Shown here: piece by piece, positions 6,124 through 12,949 of the stretch
Layout: every line of letters begins with the position of its first letter
Position numbering within the stretch: the first letter of the stretch is position 1
Assembly (NCBI GenBank): GCA_027698105.1
Contig: JAQERH010000055.1
Span: forward strand, 1 to 12,998
Direction: 5' to 3'
Length of the DNA stretch: 12,998 nucleotides
Source of the DNA: Lachnospiraceae bacterium AM93-12TA
GTDB lineage: Bacteria; Bacillota; Clostridia; Lachnospirales; Lachnospiraceae
Notes under the pieces: model-generated
The model's database searches: none
Told to the model about the DNA's origin: nothing
Seen by the model: only the letters and a program-made list of their open reading frames with translations
Translations under genes and position numbers: made by a program

Positions 6124-7174
6124 AACAATGAAGCGTTCGCTGAACATAATACTCTGGCTGCTGTCAGCAGTTTTCCTCACCGGCTGCAGCAGTGCACAGG
6201 CAGATCCGGGGAATCCAAAAGAGGACGGGACGTTAAAAATAGTGACGACTGTGTTTCCTTACTATGATTTTACCAGGCAGATAGCAGGACCTCTTCTGGA
6301 CTCAGAGGAGGCAGAGCTTACGCTGATGGTTCCGGCCGGAATGGACAGTCATTCTTTTGAGCCGACGCCGGCTGACATGATTGAGCTTCAGAGCGCAGAT
6401 ATTATTATCTGTAATGGCGGGGCCATGGAACACTGGTTTCAGAAGGTGTCGGATTCCCTGAATCTGGATGAACAGCAGATCATTACCATGATGGACTATG
6501 TGGACACTGTAGAAGAGGAGATTGTAGAGGGAATGGAAGCAGAAGTTCATGATCATGCAGAGGATCACGTCCACGAGGCTGGGGATGAACAGGAGGACGG
6601 GCGCTATGATGATGGCTATCAGGAAGAAATTGAGTATGACGAGCATATCTGGACGTCCCCGGTCAATGCCATGAAGCTTTCTGCCGTCATTGCAGACACA
6701 CTCTGCCAGGCGGATCCGCTCCATGAGGATATTTACCGCAATAATCTGGCTGTCTATGAAAAACAGCTGTCAGAGCTTGACGAGACCTTTCGAACAATCG
6801 TAGATCAGGCAGACGGAAGGCTGGTAGTATTTGGGGATAAATTTCCTCTCAGATACTTTTTTGACGAGTATGGGCTGGAGTACAGGGCGGCGTTTACCGG
6901 CTGCAGCACAGATACAGAGCCAAGTGCCAGGACAATTGCCTACCTGATTGACAAGGTGCGGGAATTTCAGATACCGGCTGTCTATTATTTAGAGCTTTCC
7001 AGCCACCGGGTGGCTGAGATCATCGGGGAGGAGACAGGAGCAGAGCCGCTTTTATTTCACTCCTGCCATAATGTGACCAGGAGAGAATTTGATTCAGGCG
7101 TCACTTATCTGAAGCTGATGGAGCAAAATGCTGTAAATTTGAGAAAAGGATTAGAACAATGGGAATGTTATTAA
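6116..7174 (+). CDS. znuA: Zinc/manganese ABC transporter substrate-binding lipoprotein (ZnuA-like)
   Basis: Extracellular metal-capturing lipoprotein of the cluster A-I (ZnuA/TroA) family, 352 residues. A signal peptide (about 8-20) ends in the lipobox LTGC, with C24 lipidated. The first lobe has the family start KIVTTVFPYYDF and metal ligand H79 in the GMDSHSFEP motif. H177 in DEHIWTSPVNAM is the second ligand. Between them is an acidic loop with H145, H147, H151 and H153, like the His loop of zinc-specific members. The third canonical histidine is missing: that position reads FGDKFPLRYFF (239-249), followed by FTGCSTDTEPSA. I recall this variant in other clostridial proteins, but the metal site here may differ. 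Overlaps the HAD gene by 8 nt and the ATPase gene by 16 nt. The His loop favours zinc over manganese, but not decisively. Confidence 0.88.
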   Translation: MNRTMKRSLNIILWLLSAVFLTGCSSAQADPGNPKEDGTLKIVTTVFPYYDFTRQIAGPLLDSEEAELTLMVPAGMDSHSFEPTPADMIELQSADIIICNGGAMEHWFQKVSDSLNLDEQQIITMMDYVDTVEEEIVEGMEAEVHDHAEDHVHEAGDEQEDGRYDDGYQEEIEYDEHIWTSPVNAMKLSAVIADTLCQADPLHEDIYRNNLAVYEKQLSELDETFRTIVDQADGRLVVFGDKFPLRYFFDEYGLEYRAAFTGCSTDTEPSARTIAYLIDKVREFQIPAVYYLELSSHRVAEIIGEETGAEPLLFHSCHNVTRREFDSGVTYLKLMEQNAVNLRKGLEQWECY

Positions 7175-7866
7175 AATGCGAACATGCAGATTTCGGATAT
7201 GAAAACCAGGATGCTGTGGTGGACGCAAATCTGGAGGTAAATACAGGAGATTATATCTGTATTGTGGGAGAAAACGGTTCTGGAAAAAGTACCCTGATGA
7301 AAGGAATCCTGGGGCTTTTAAAGCCTACTTCCGGGAAAATTACAGTGTCCGATGAGCTGAAGAAAGCAGGGATTGGATATCTTCCCCAGCAGACTGCTGC
7401 CCAGAAGGACTTTCCGGCTACAGTGGGCGAAGTAGTGATCTCCGGCTGTCTGGGAAAACGGGGAAACCGCCCGTTTTATTCAAAAAAGGAGCGAGAGCTG
7501 GCTGACTATAATATGAAGCGCCTGGGAATTTCAGATCTGAAAAAACAGTGCTACAGGGAGCTTTCAGGCGGACAGCAGCAGAGAACCCTGATCGCCAGGG
7601 CGCTCTGTGCGACAGATAAGCTTTTAGTGCTGGATGAGCCAATTACAGGTCTTGATCCGTCTGCAATTCAGGATTTTTATCATATGATTAAGAAGCTGAA
7701 CCGGGAGGAGCAGGTGGCAGTTCTCATGGTATCCCATGATATTCAGAACATTGTCCACCAGGCAGACAAGGTTCTCCATCTGAAACGGGAGACTCTGTTT
7801 TATGGTCCTGTGTCAGACTATGTAAAAAGCCAGGTGGGAAAAGGCTTTTTAGGAGGTGAGGAGTGA
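7159..7866 (+). CDS. znuC: Zinc/manganese ABC transporter ATPase (ZnuC-like)
   Basis: Cytoplasmic ATPase of the metal importer encoded by its neighbours, 235 residues. It shows Walker A GENGSGKST (37-45), Q-loop near Q77-Q78, signature LSGGQQQR (135-142), Walker B LLVLDEP (155-161) and switch histidine H193 in VSHD. It is a compact single-domain ATPase, as usual for the ZnuC/MntB family, with no C-terminal regulatory extension. The start at 7159 has AAAAGGA 8 nt before it; a second ATG at 7165 is possible. It overlaps the binding-protein gene by 16 nt and ends in a TGATG overlap with the permease gene, so all three are probably translated in a fixed ratio from one message. Confidence 0.94.
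   Translation: MGMLLKCEHADFGYENQDAVVDANLEVNTGDYICIVGENGSGKSTLMKGILGLLKPTSGKITVSDELKKAGIGYLPQQTAAQKDFPATVGEVVISGCLGKRGNRPFYSKKERELADYNMKRLGISDLKKQCYRELSGGQQQRTLIARALCATDKLLVLDEPITGLDPSAIQDFYHMIKKLNREEQVAVLMVSHDIQNIVHQADKVLHLKRETLFYGPVSDYVKSQVGKGFLGGEE
7851..7857 (+). promoter_or_regulatory. Ribosome binding site of the permease gene
   Basis: AGGAGGT lies 8 nt before the ATG at 7866, inside the end of the ATPase gene. It favours the ATG at 7866, which forms a TGATG stop-start overlap, over the in-frame GTG at 7863. Confidence 0.65.
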
Positions 7867-8690
7867 TGAGTATGGTAATGGAAATGCTTTCATATCCATT
7901 TATGGTGCGGGCTCTGCTGGGAGGTATTCTCGTTTCCCTGTGCGCGTCCCTGCTGGGAGTCAGCCTTGTGTTAAAGCGCTATTCCATGATTGGCGATGGT
8001 CTTTCTCACGTATCTTTTGGAGCCCTCTCCGTAGCTTTGGCTGTAGGCTGGTCTCCTCTCAAGGTATCGATTCCAGTGGTAGTGCTGGCGGCTTTCTTTC
8101 TGCTGCGAATTACCGAGCGCGGGCAGATCAAGAGTGATGCAGCAATTGCCATGATTTCAGCCAGCGCTCTGGCTGTTGGAATCATTGTCACCTCCATGAC
8201 AACCGGTATGACGACAGATGTAAGCAGCTATATGTTTGGAAGTATTCTGGCTATGAGCAGGGAAGATGTGAAGTTTTCTGCTGTGCTTTCTGCGGTGGTG
8301 CTGTTTTTATTCCTGTTCTGCTATAATAAGGTATTTGCCGTGACCTTTGATGAAAATTTTGCGAAAGCTACCGGCGTGAGAGTAGGGCTTTACAATGTGC
8401 TGATAGCTGTCCTGACGGCTGTGACGATTGTGCTGGGAATGAGAATGATGGGAGCGATGCTGATTTCAAGTCTGATCATTTTTCCGGCTTTAACGTCCAT
8501 GAGGATCTTTAAGAGCTTTCACGGCGTTGTAGTGGCATCTGGAATCCTTTCCATTATCTGCTTTTTTATCGGAATGGTGATTTCCTATATCTATTCCACG
8601 CCTGCAGGAGCCAGCGTGGTGGTGGTGAACCTGGGATTTTTCCTTATGTTTTCAGCAGTGCAGCTGATACGGCAGCTGATTAAAAATTAA
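7866..8690 (+). CDS. znuB: Zinc/manganese ABC transporter permease (ZnuB-like)
   Basis: Integral membrane channel subunit of the ABC-3 (ZnuB/MntC) family, 274 residues and mostly hydrophobic, with about eight predicted membrane segments. Family marks are SMIGDGLSHVSFG near the N-terminal end, the ITERGQIKSDAAIAMISASALAVG stretch (residues about 80-103), and the conserved GMRMMGAMLISSLIIFPA segment near 195-212. The gene could be read from GTG at 7863, but ATG at 7866 is better placed for the ribosome site and gives a 1-nt overlap with the upstream stop. It is the last gene of the HAD-znuACB operon. No clear intrinsic terminator follows, although a separate promoter for the next gene lies 50 nt downstream. 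Confidence 0.93.
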   Translation: MSMVMEMLSYPFMVRALLGGILVSLCASLLGVSLVLKRYSMIGDGLSHVSFGALSVALAVGWSPLKVSIPVVVLAAFFLLRITERGQIKSDAAIAMISASALAVGIIVTSMTTGMTTDVSSYMFGSILAMSREDVKFSAVLSAVVLFLFLFCYNKVFAVTFDENFAKATGVRVGLYNVLIAVLTAVTIVLGMRMMGAMLISSLIIFPALTSMRIFKSFHGVVVASGILSIICFFIGMVISYIYSTPAGASVVVVNLGFFLMFSAVQLIRQLIKN

Positions 8691-8742
8691 AACCTATCTT
8701 ACAGCTTTTTATGCAAATATTTGGATAAATCTTTTAAACAGG

Positions 8743-8771
8743 TTGTCTATCCTTAATGTTAATGGTAGAAT
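8743..8771 (+). promoter_or_regulatory. Promoter of the diguanylate cyclase gene
   Basis: TTGTCT (8743-8748) and TAGAAT (8766-8771) are 17 nt apart. Transcription would start near 8778, about 24 nt before the ATG at 8802, which has AAAGGGGAAG before it. This suggests the cyclase gene is its own unit, with possible read-through from the znu operon since no terminator is visible between them. Confidence 0.6.
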
Positions 8772-8801
8772 AAAACATAGATAACAAAAGGGGAAGCCGT
8801 T

Positions 8802-10685
8802 ATGAAAAAGAAATATTCCATTTATGTTGGCATAATTATGCTTTTATTCATGATTTTCGGATTTGTAATCACTTCTTTATTTGATTTCAATAAAACAATG
8901 CGGGACAGGGAGTACAGAATGCAGCTGGACACCCTGGCCCGCGTTTCAAGCCAGGAGAGCGTGGCATTAGAGGAAAAGCTGGGCGGATATTTAAGAAAAC
9001 TGGGAGCTATGGCAGAGTATTTCCAGGAGGGAGAGCTCCACACAGAAGAAAATATGAAAATTCTGAAGCATATTTCAGAACAGACCCAGCAGGATTTCCA
9101 GCGATTTGCCCTTGCCGATTTAGAGGGAAATTCCTGGGTGAGCAACGGAATGCGTCTGAACATAGAGGAACAGTCATATTTTCAGAATGCTCTTCAAAAG
9201 GAATATACCATAACAGACAGCAAGCACTCAAAAGTGATGGATGATAATCACATTTTTATTATTTCAGTGCCTGTTTTAGACAGGAAGGATCAGGTGAAGG
9301 GCGTTCTCTACGGAGTGGTGGAAGTAGCAAAATTCCAGCTTCATTATGGGAAAGAAGGCGGAGGCCAGGGATTTCAGGTAATTGACAGGGACGGCGATTA
9401 TATTCTGCGGGGAAATCTGGAGACAGATGAGCTTAAGAGTGGAAACCTGTTTGAAAACATGGATGCCATAGACATGAAGCAGTCTGTCGATCAGATGAAG
9501 GAAAATATCCAGAAGGGCGAGGCTTTTCTGGCTGAATTCTGTCGGGAAGGGCGAAATTATGTCATTTATTTTTCACCGCTGGAGCTGAATGGATGGTATG
9601 CGGTTACTACGATGGAGCAGGCCCTGATTCTTGATTATATTCAGGAGATGACAGGCTCGGATATTTATCTTGTCATGGGAAAGGTGATCGCAGCTGTAGC
9701 TCTTTTGTGCGGGGTGATAGTCCTGTTTCTGGTGAAAGAAAAAAAGGATGCAGTCCGTATGTACCGTCAGCTGAAGGTCAATGATGAGATGATTCGGGCG
9801 GCTATTGGCAAGAGCGATGTAGTCATTTTGATTTACGATCTGAATACGAGACAGCTCAGGTGTCTGAATCCTGAATGTTCGGAGATTTCTCTTCCTCCTG
9901 TCATTGAAAACGCACCGGAACGGCTTCCCGCTCTGCTCCCAGGCAATGAAACTACAAGACAGCAGGTGAGGGAGATCTTTGACAGCCTGAGTTCTATGCG
10001 GGACAGCCAGATCTTTCAGATATCCATTGATGATGGAAAAACGGTTTTTCATTATCAGATTCGCGTCAGCAGCCTGTTGGACGGAAAAAATCAGGTCTTC
10101 CGGTGTGTAGCTCTGGCTGAAAACATTACGGAACAGATGGCCATGCGGCAGGAAATGGAAACCTTCCGGCAAAAGGCGGGAACGGATTACCTGACAGGCC
10201 TGTATAATAGAAGAGAGGGAACGGAACTAATTACAAAGCTTTTGGAACACATGGATCCAGAGAAGGACAGCCATGCTTTTATTATTCTGGATCTGGATAA
10301 TTTCAAGGGACTGAATGATACACTGGGGCATCAGACAGGAGATGCGGCGCTGCAGGATGTAGCGGCAGTTCTGCGCCGCCATTTCAGAAGTTATGATATT
10401 ATATGCCGCCTGGCAGGAGATGAGTTTGTTGTGCTGATCAATAATATTCCGCCGGAAATTGTATCTAAAAATCTGGACAGCCTGCTGAAAAAGATGAATC
10501 TCTGCTATAAAAATGGGGAGGCACAATTCCAGATTTCCGCCTCAGTAGGAGCGGCAATGGCTCCGCTGGATGGAAGAGATTTCCAGACGCTTTATCAGAA
10601 AGCAGACGAGGCTCTTTATACAGCGAAAAATAAGGGCAAGCAGACAGCAGAGATCTATAGCGGAAAGCAACAGAACAAACGATAA
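8802..10685 (+). CDS. Membrane-bound diguanylate cyclase with extracellular Cache-like sensor
   Basis: Makes the second messenger cyclic di-GMP from two GTP in response to a signal, probably extracellular. The 627 residues run: transmembrane helix (about 7-27), a 260-residue outside domain resembling a double Cache sensor, second transmembrane helix (about 289-311), a PAS-like linker (about 328-445) and a GGDEF domain (about 455-620). The GGDEF domain keeps DLDNFK (D497 metal ligand) and the GHQTGDAAL stretch. The signature loop reads AGDEF (538-542) in place of GGDEF, a substitution tolerated in some active cyclases. RSYD (529-532), five residues before it, is an intact RxxD inhibitory site, so product feedback is expected. 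No EAL or HD-GYP domain is present. The ligand of the sensor is unknown; a metal-related signal is only suggested by neighbours. Confidence 0.92.
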   Translation: MKKKYSIYVGIIMLLFMIFGFVITSLFDFNKTMRDREYRMQLDTLARVSSQESVALEEKLGGYLRKLGAMAEYFQEGELHTEENMKILKHISEQTQQDFQRFALADLEGNSWVSNGMRLNIEEQSYFQNALQKEYTITDSKHSKVMDDNHIFIISVPVLDRKDQVKGVLYGVVEVAKFQLHYGKEGGGQGFQVIDRDGDYILRGNLETDELKSGNLFENMDAIDMKQSVDQMKENIQKGEAFLAEFCREGRNYVIYFSPLELNGWYAVTTMEQALILDYIQEMTGSDIYLVMGKVIAAVALLCGVIVLFLVKEKKDAVRMYRQLKVNDEMIRAAIGKSDVVILIYDLNTRQLRCLNPECSEISLPPVIENAPERLPALLPGNETTRQQVREIFDSLSSMRDSQIFQISIDDGKTVFHYQIRVSSLLDGKNQVFRCVALAENITEQMAMRQEMETFRQKAGTDYLTGLYNRREGTELITKLLEHMDPEKDSHAFIILDLDNFKGLNDTLGHQTGDAALQDVAAVLRRHFRSYDIICRLAGDEFVVLINNIPPEIVSKNLDSLLKKMNLCYKNGEAQFQISASVGAAMAPLDGRDFQTLYQKADEALYTAKNKGKQTAEIYSGKQQNKR

Positions 10686-10755
10686 CAGAACAGACAAAAA
10701 AGAAGGACAATCTGGAGGAGGAGCCTGCTCTGTGGAGGCTGTTCTGGCAGACAGA

Positions 10756-10784
10756 TTGACTTTAAAGACATTTTGTGCCAAAAT
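10756..10784 (+). promoter_or_regulatory. Candidate promoter of the COG0523 GTPase pair
   Basis: TTGACT (10756-10761) is followed at 17 nt by CAAAAT (10779-10784), which is preceded by TG at the extended -10 position (10776-10777). The -10 is weak on its own (four of six bases), so the extended TG would matter. Transcription would start near 10791, about 76 nt before the GTPase start at 10867. The inverted repeat at 10798-10814 lies immediately downstream. Confidence 0.45.
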
Positions 10785-10797
10785 GATAGCGCAGCTT

Positions 10798-10814
10798 CAG
10801 ACACAGTGTGTCTG
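10798..10814. repeat. Inverted repeat CAGACAC-AGT-GTGTCTG, candidate operator or leader hairpin
   Basis: A perfect 7-bp inverted repeat with a 3-nt centre, placed just after the predicted transcription start and about 50 nt before the COG0523 GTPase. In DNA it has the size of an operator for a dimeric regulator. In RNA it would be a 7-bp stem with a tight triloop. It does not match the usual Firmicute Zur, Fur or MntR boxes as I know them. No T-run follows, so it is not a terminator. Confidence 0.5.
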
Positions 10815-10866
10815 TGGACTGTATCAGGAAGCAGCAGTAAAATTTCAGAAAAGAAGGTAGATAGAC

Positions 10867-11979
10867 ATGACAAAGATTGATATTATTTCAGGATTTCTGG
10901 GCGCAGGAAAGACAACATTTATTAAGCGCCTGATTCAGGAAGCGATTACAGGGGAGAAGGTAGTCTTAATCGAAAATGAATTCGGTGAGATTGGCATTGA
11001 CGGCGGATTTTTAAAGGATGCAGGCATTGAAATCAGGGAGATGAACTCCGGATGTATCTGCTGTTCTCTGGTAGGAGATTTTGGAAAATCTCTGTCAGAG
11101 GTTCTTACAAAGTATGCTCCGGACCGGGTAATTATTGAGCCGTCAGGCGTTGGCAAGCTTTCCGATGTAATGAAAGCTGTAAAAGATGTGGCTTCTGAGA
11201 TTGAGGTAGAATTAAACAGTGCCGTTACTGTGGCAGACGCAGGAAAGGTGCGTATGTATATGAAAAATTTTGGAGAATTTTTCAATAACCAGATTGAGCA
11301 TGCAGGAACGATTGTTCTCAGCAGAACAGATATTGCGGATCCGAAAAAGGTGCAGAAGGCAGTGGAGATGATCCGTGAAAAGAACCAGCATGCAGCGATT
11401 GTCACTACTCCAATCAGTCAGCTGTCAGGCGCACAGCTGCTTGAGATGATTGAAAAGAAGGATGACATGATGGAAGAGCTGATGCGGGAGGCGAGAGAGC
11501 ACGCTCATGAACACTGTCATGAGCATAATCATCACGACCATGATCACCACGATCACAGCCATCACCATGATCATGATGGGGAATGCTGTTGCGGCCACGA
11601 CCATGACCACCATCATGACCACGATCATCATCATGATCACCACCACGATCACGGTGAGGGATGTACCTGTGGCTGCCATGATCATGACCACCACCATGCA
11701 GATGAAGTTTTCACAAGCTGGGGCCATGAAAATGTAACAGGAGTAGGCAGAGAGAGACTGGAAGAGATTCTGGACGAGCTGGCCTATGGAACAAAGTATG
11801 GCGAGGTTTTAAGAGCCAAGGGAATGATTCCGGCTCCGGATGGAACATGGCTTCACTTTGATCTGGTTCCGGAGCAGGTGGAAATCAGAGAAGGCTCTGC
11901 TGACTACACTGGAAAAGTGTGCGTAATCGGAGCTGATTTAAACGAGAAGGCTCTGGAAGAAGCTTTCAGTGCCAGATAG
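10867..11979 (+). CDS. COG0523 (CobW/ZNG1-family) metal-chaperone GTPase with His/Cys-rich insert
   Basis: Cytoplasmic G3E-family GTPase thought to insert or deliver a transition metal, often zinc, to client proteins. The 370 residues show P-loop GFLGAGKTT (9-17), the family metal motif GCICC (C63, C65, C66), the Walker B-like IIEPSG (89-94) and a base-recognition motif LSRTD (151-155). A long insert at 211-280 contains about 33 histidines and 7 cysteines, then a C-terminal CobW_C domain (about 284-368). Such His-rich stretches are known in this family as metal reservoirs; this one is unusually long and includes cysteine clusters CCC (240-242) and CTCGC (266-270). AGAAGG precedes the ATG. The second GTPase gene follows after 18 nt. 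The neighbouring zinc and cobalt importers leave zinc or cobalt as possible metals, and the family favours zinc. Confidence 0.92.
   Translation: MTKIDIISGFLGAGKTTFIKRLIQEAITGEKVVLIENEFGEIGIDGGFLKDAGIEIREMNSGCICCSLVGDFGKSLSEVLTKYAPDRVIIEPSGVGKLSDVMKAVKDVASEIEVELNSAVTVADAGKVRMYMKNFGEFFNNQIEHAGTIVLSRTDIADPKKVQKAVEMIREKNQHAAIVTTPISQLSGAQLLEMIEKKDDMMEELMREAREHAHEHCHEHNHHDHDHHDHSHHHDHDGECCCGHDHDHHHDHDHHHDHHHDHGEGCTCGCHDHDHHHADEVFTSWGHENVTGVGRERLEEILDELAYGTKYGEVLRAKGMIPAPDGTWLHFDLVPEQVEIREGSADYTGKVCVIGADLNEKALEEAFSAR
11500..11697 (+). repeat. CAY-rich low-complexity tract coding the His-rich insert
   Basis: About 200 bases dominated by CAT/CAC codons alternating with GAT/GAC, encoding residues 212-277 of the GTPase. 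Short units such as CATGATCATGA and CACGATCACG recur imperfectly. The reading frame stays open throughout, and the codon mix of CAT and CAC suggests selection on the protein rather than fresh slippage. Long open frames on other strands here are artefacts of this composition. Confidence 0.8.
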
Positions 11980-11997
11980 CAGACAGGAGGATGACAG

Positions 11998-12933
11998 ATG
12001 CAGGAAGAACGTATGCCGCTGTTTTTGATTAATGGCTTTCTGGAGGCTGGAAAAACAGAGTTTATTAAGTTTACCATGGAGCAGGAGTATTTTAGGACAG
12101 AGGGAAAGACTCTCCTTATCGTCTGCGAGGAAGGTGAGGAGGAATATGAGGAAGACTTTTTAAAGGAAACCAGGACAGAGGCTGTCTATGTAGATGATCT
12201 GTCGAAGCTGACACCGGAGTATCTGTCTGATCTGGAGCTGCTCCACAACCCGGAGCGGGTTATCATGGAGTGGAACGGTATGTGGAATCTGGAAGAACTG
12301 AAACTTCCAACAGACTGGGATCTGTACCAGCAGATCACGATTATCGATGGTTCCACCTTTGATCTCTATCTGAATAATATGAAGCCTCTGGTGGGAATTA
12401 TGGTAAGAAATTCTGAGATGATCGTAATGAACCGCTGTGATGAGATAGAAGATCTGGATTCTTACAGAAGGACCCTGAAGGGCATGAATCCTCAGGTAGA
12501 GATTATTTTTGAAGATGAAGAGGGACAGATTGAGGAAGTGACAGAGGCAGATCTGCCTTATGATGTGAATGCAGATGTGATCGAGGTTTCTCCTGAAGCA
12601 TACGGAATCTGGTATATTGACATGCTGGACAAGCCGGATCGCTACAGAGGAAAAACCGTGGAGTTTACGGCGATGGTTTTAAAAACGCCGGATTTTCCGA
12701 AGAATTACTTTGTGCCGGGGCGTATGGCCATGACCTGCTGCGAGGCAGATATGACCTTCCTGGGATTCATGTGCAAGGCTAAAAATGCCAGACTGTTAGA
12801 GACGAAGCAGTGGGTTAAAGTGAAAGCCCGCGTAGAATATGAGTACAGTCCGGAGTATGAGGGAGATGGTCCAATGCTTTACGCAGATTATGTAGAGCAG
12901 GCAGAACCTATTCAGGAGGTTGTACAGTTTTAA
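11998..12933 (+). CDS. Degenerate COG0523-like GTPase fused to a YcgQ-type (TIGR03943/DUF1980) C-terminal domain
   Basis: A 311-residue protein in two parts. The N-terminal part (about 5-200) follows the COG0523 layout: P-loop GFLEAGKT (13-20), an IMEWNG segment (89-94) where relatives have IIEPSG, and NRCD (145-148) resembling the guanine-binding NKxD. The CxCC metal motif is absent, replaced by AVYVDDLSKL, and the switch region is strongly acidic (CEEGEEEYEED, 43-53). The C-terminal part (about 203-285) has GKTVEFTAMV (218-227), DFPKNYFVPGR (232-242), TCCEAD (246-251) and WVKVKARVE (272-280), which I recognise as the C-terminal domain of YcgQ-like TIGR03943 proteins. There is no signal peptide or membrane helix. 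AGGAGG precedes the ATG; it follows the COG0523 gene by 18 nt and is surely co-transcribed. The function is unknown; a partner in metal delivery is inferred. Confidence 0.8.
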   Translation: MQEERMPLFLINGFLEAGKTEFIKFTMEQEYFRTEGKTLLIVCEEGEEEYEEDFLKETRTEAVYVDDLSKLTPEYLSDLELLHNPERVIMEWNGMWNLEELKLPTDWDLYQQITIIDGSTFDLYLNNMKPLVGIMVRNSEMIVMNRCDEIEDLDSYRRTLKGMNPQVEIIFEDEEGQIEEVTEADLPYDVNADVIEVSPEAYGIWYIDMLDKPDRYRGKTVEFTAMVLKTPDFPKNYFVPGRMAMTCCEADMTFLGFMCKAKNARLLETKQWVKVKARVEYEYSPEYEGDGPMLYADYVEQAEPIQEVVQF

Positions 12934-12949
12934 GAGTGAGATTTTGATA

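Noticed and set aside
9573..10172. Open frame of 199 codons antisense to the diguanylate cyclase gene
   Set aside because: It overlaps the linker and GGDEF coding region of a well-supported gene and has no recognisable features.
10722..10740. Hairpin AGCCT/AGGCT as a terminator after the cyclase gene
   Set aside because: The stem is only 5 bp with a 9-nt loop and no T-run follows.
11500..11697. CRISPR-like or tandem DNA repeat in the CAT/CAC tract
   Set aside because: The units are irregular, have no spacers of constant length, and are fully explained by the His/Asp-rich coding sequence.
11425..11727. Antisense open frame of Met/Val/Ile repeats opposite the His-rich tract
   Set aside because: The CAT/CAC codons read backwards give ATG/GTG and keep the frame open. 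It is a composition artefact.
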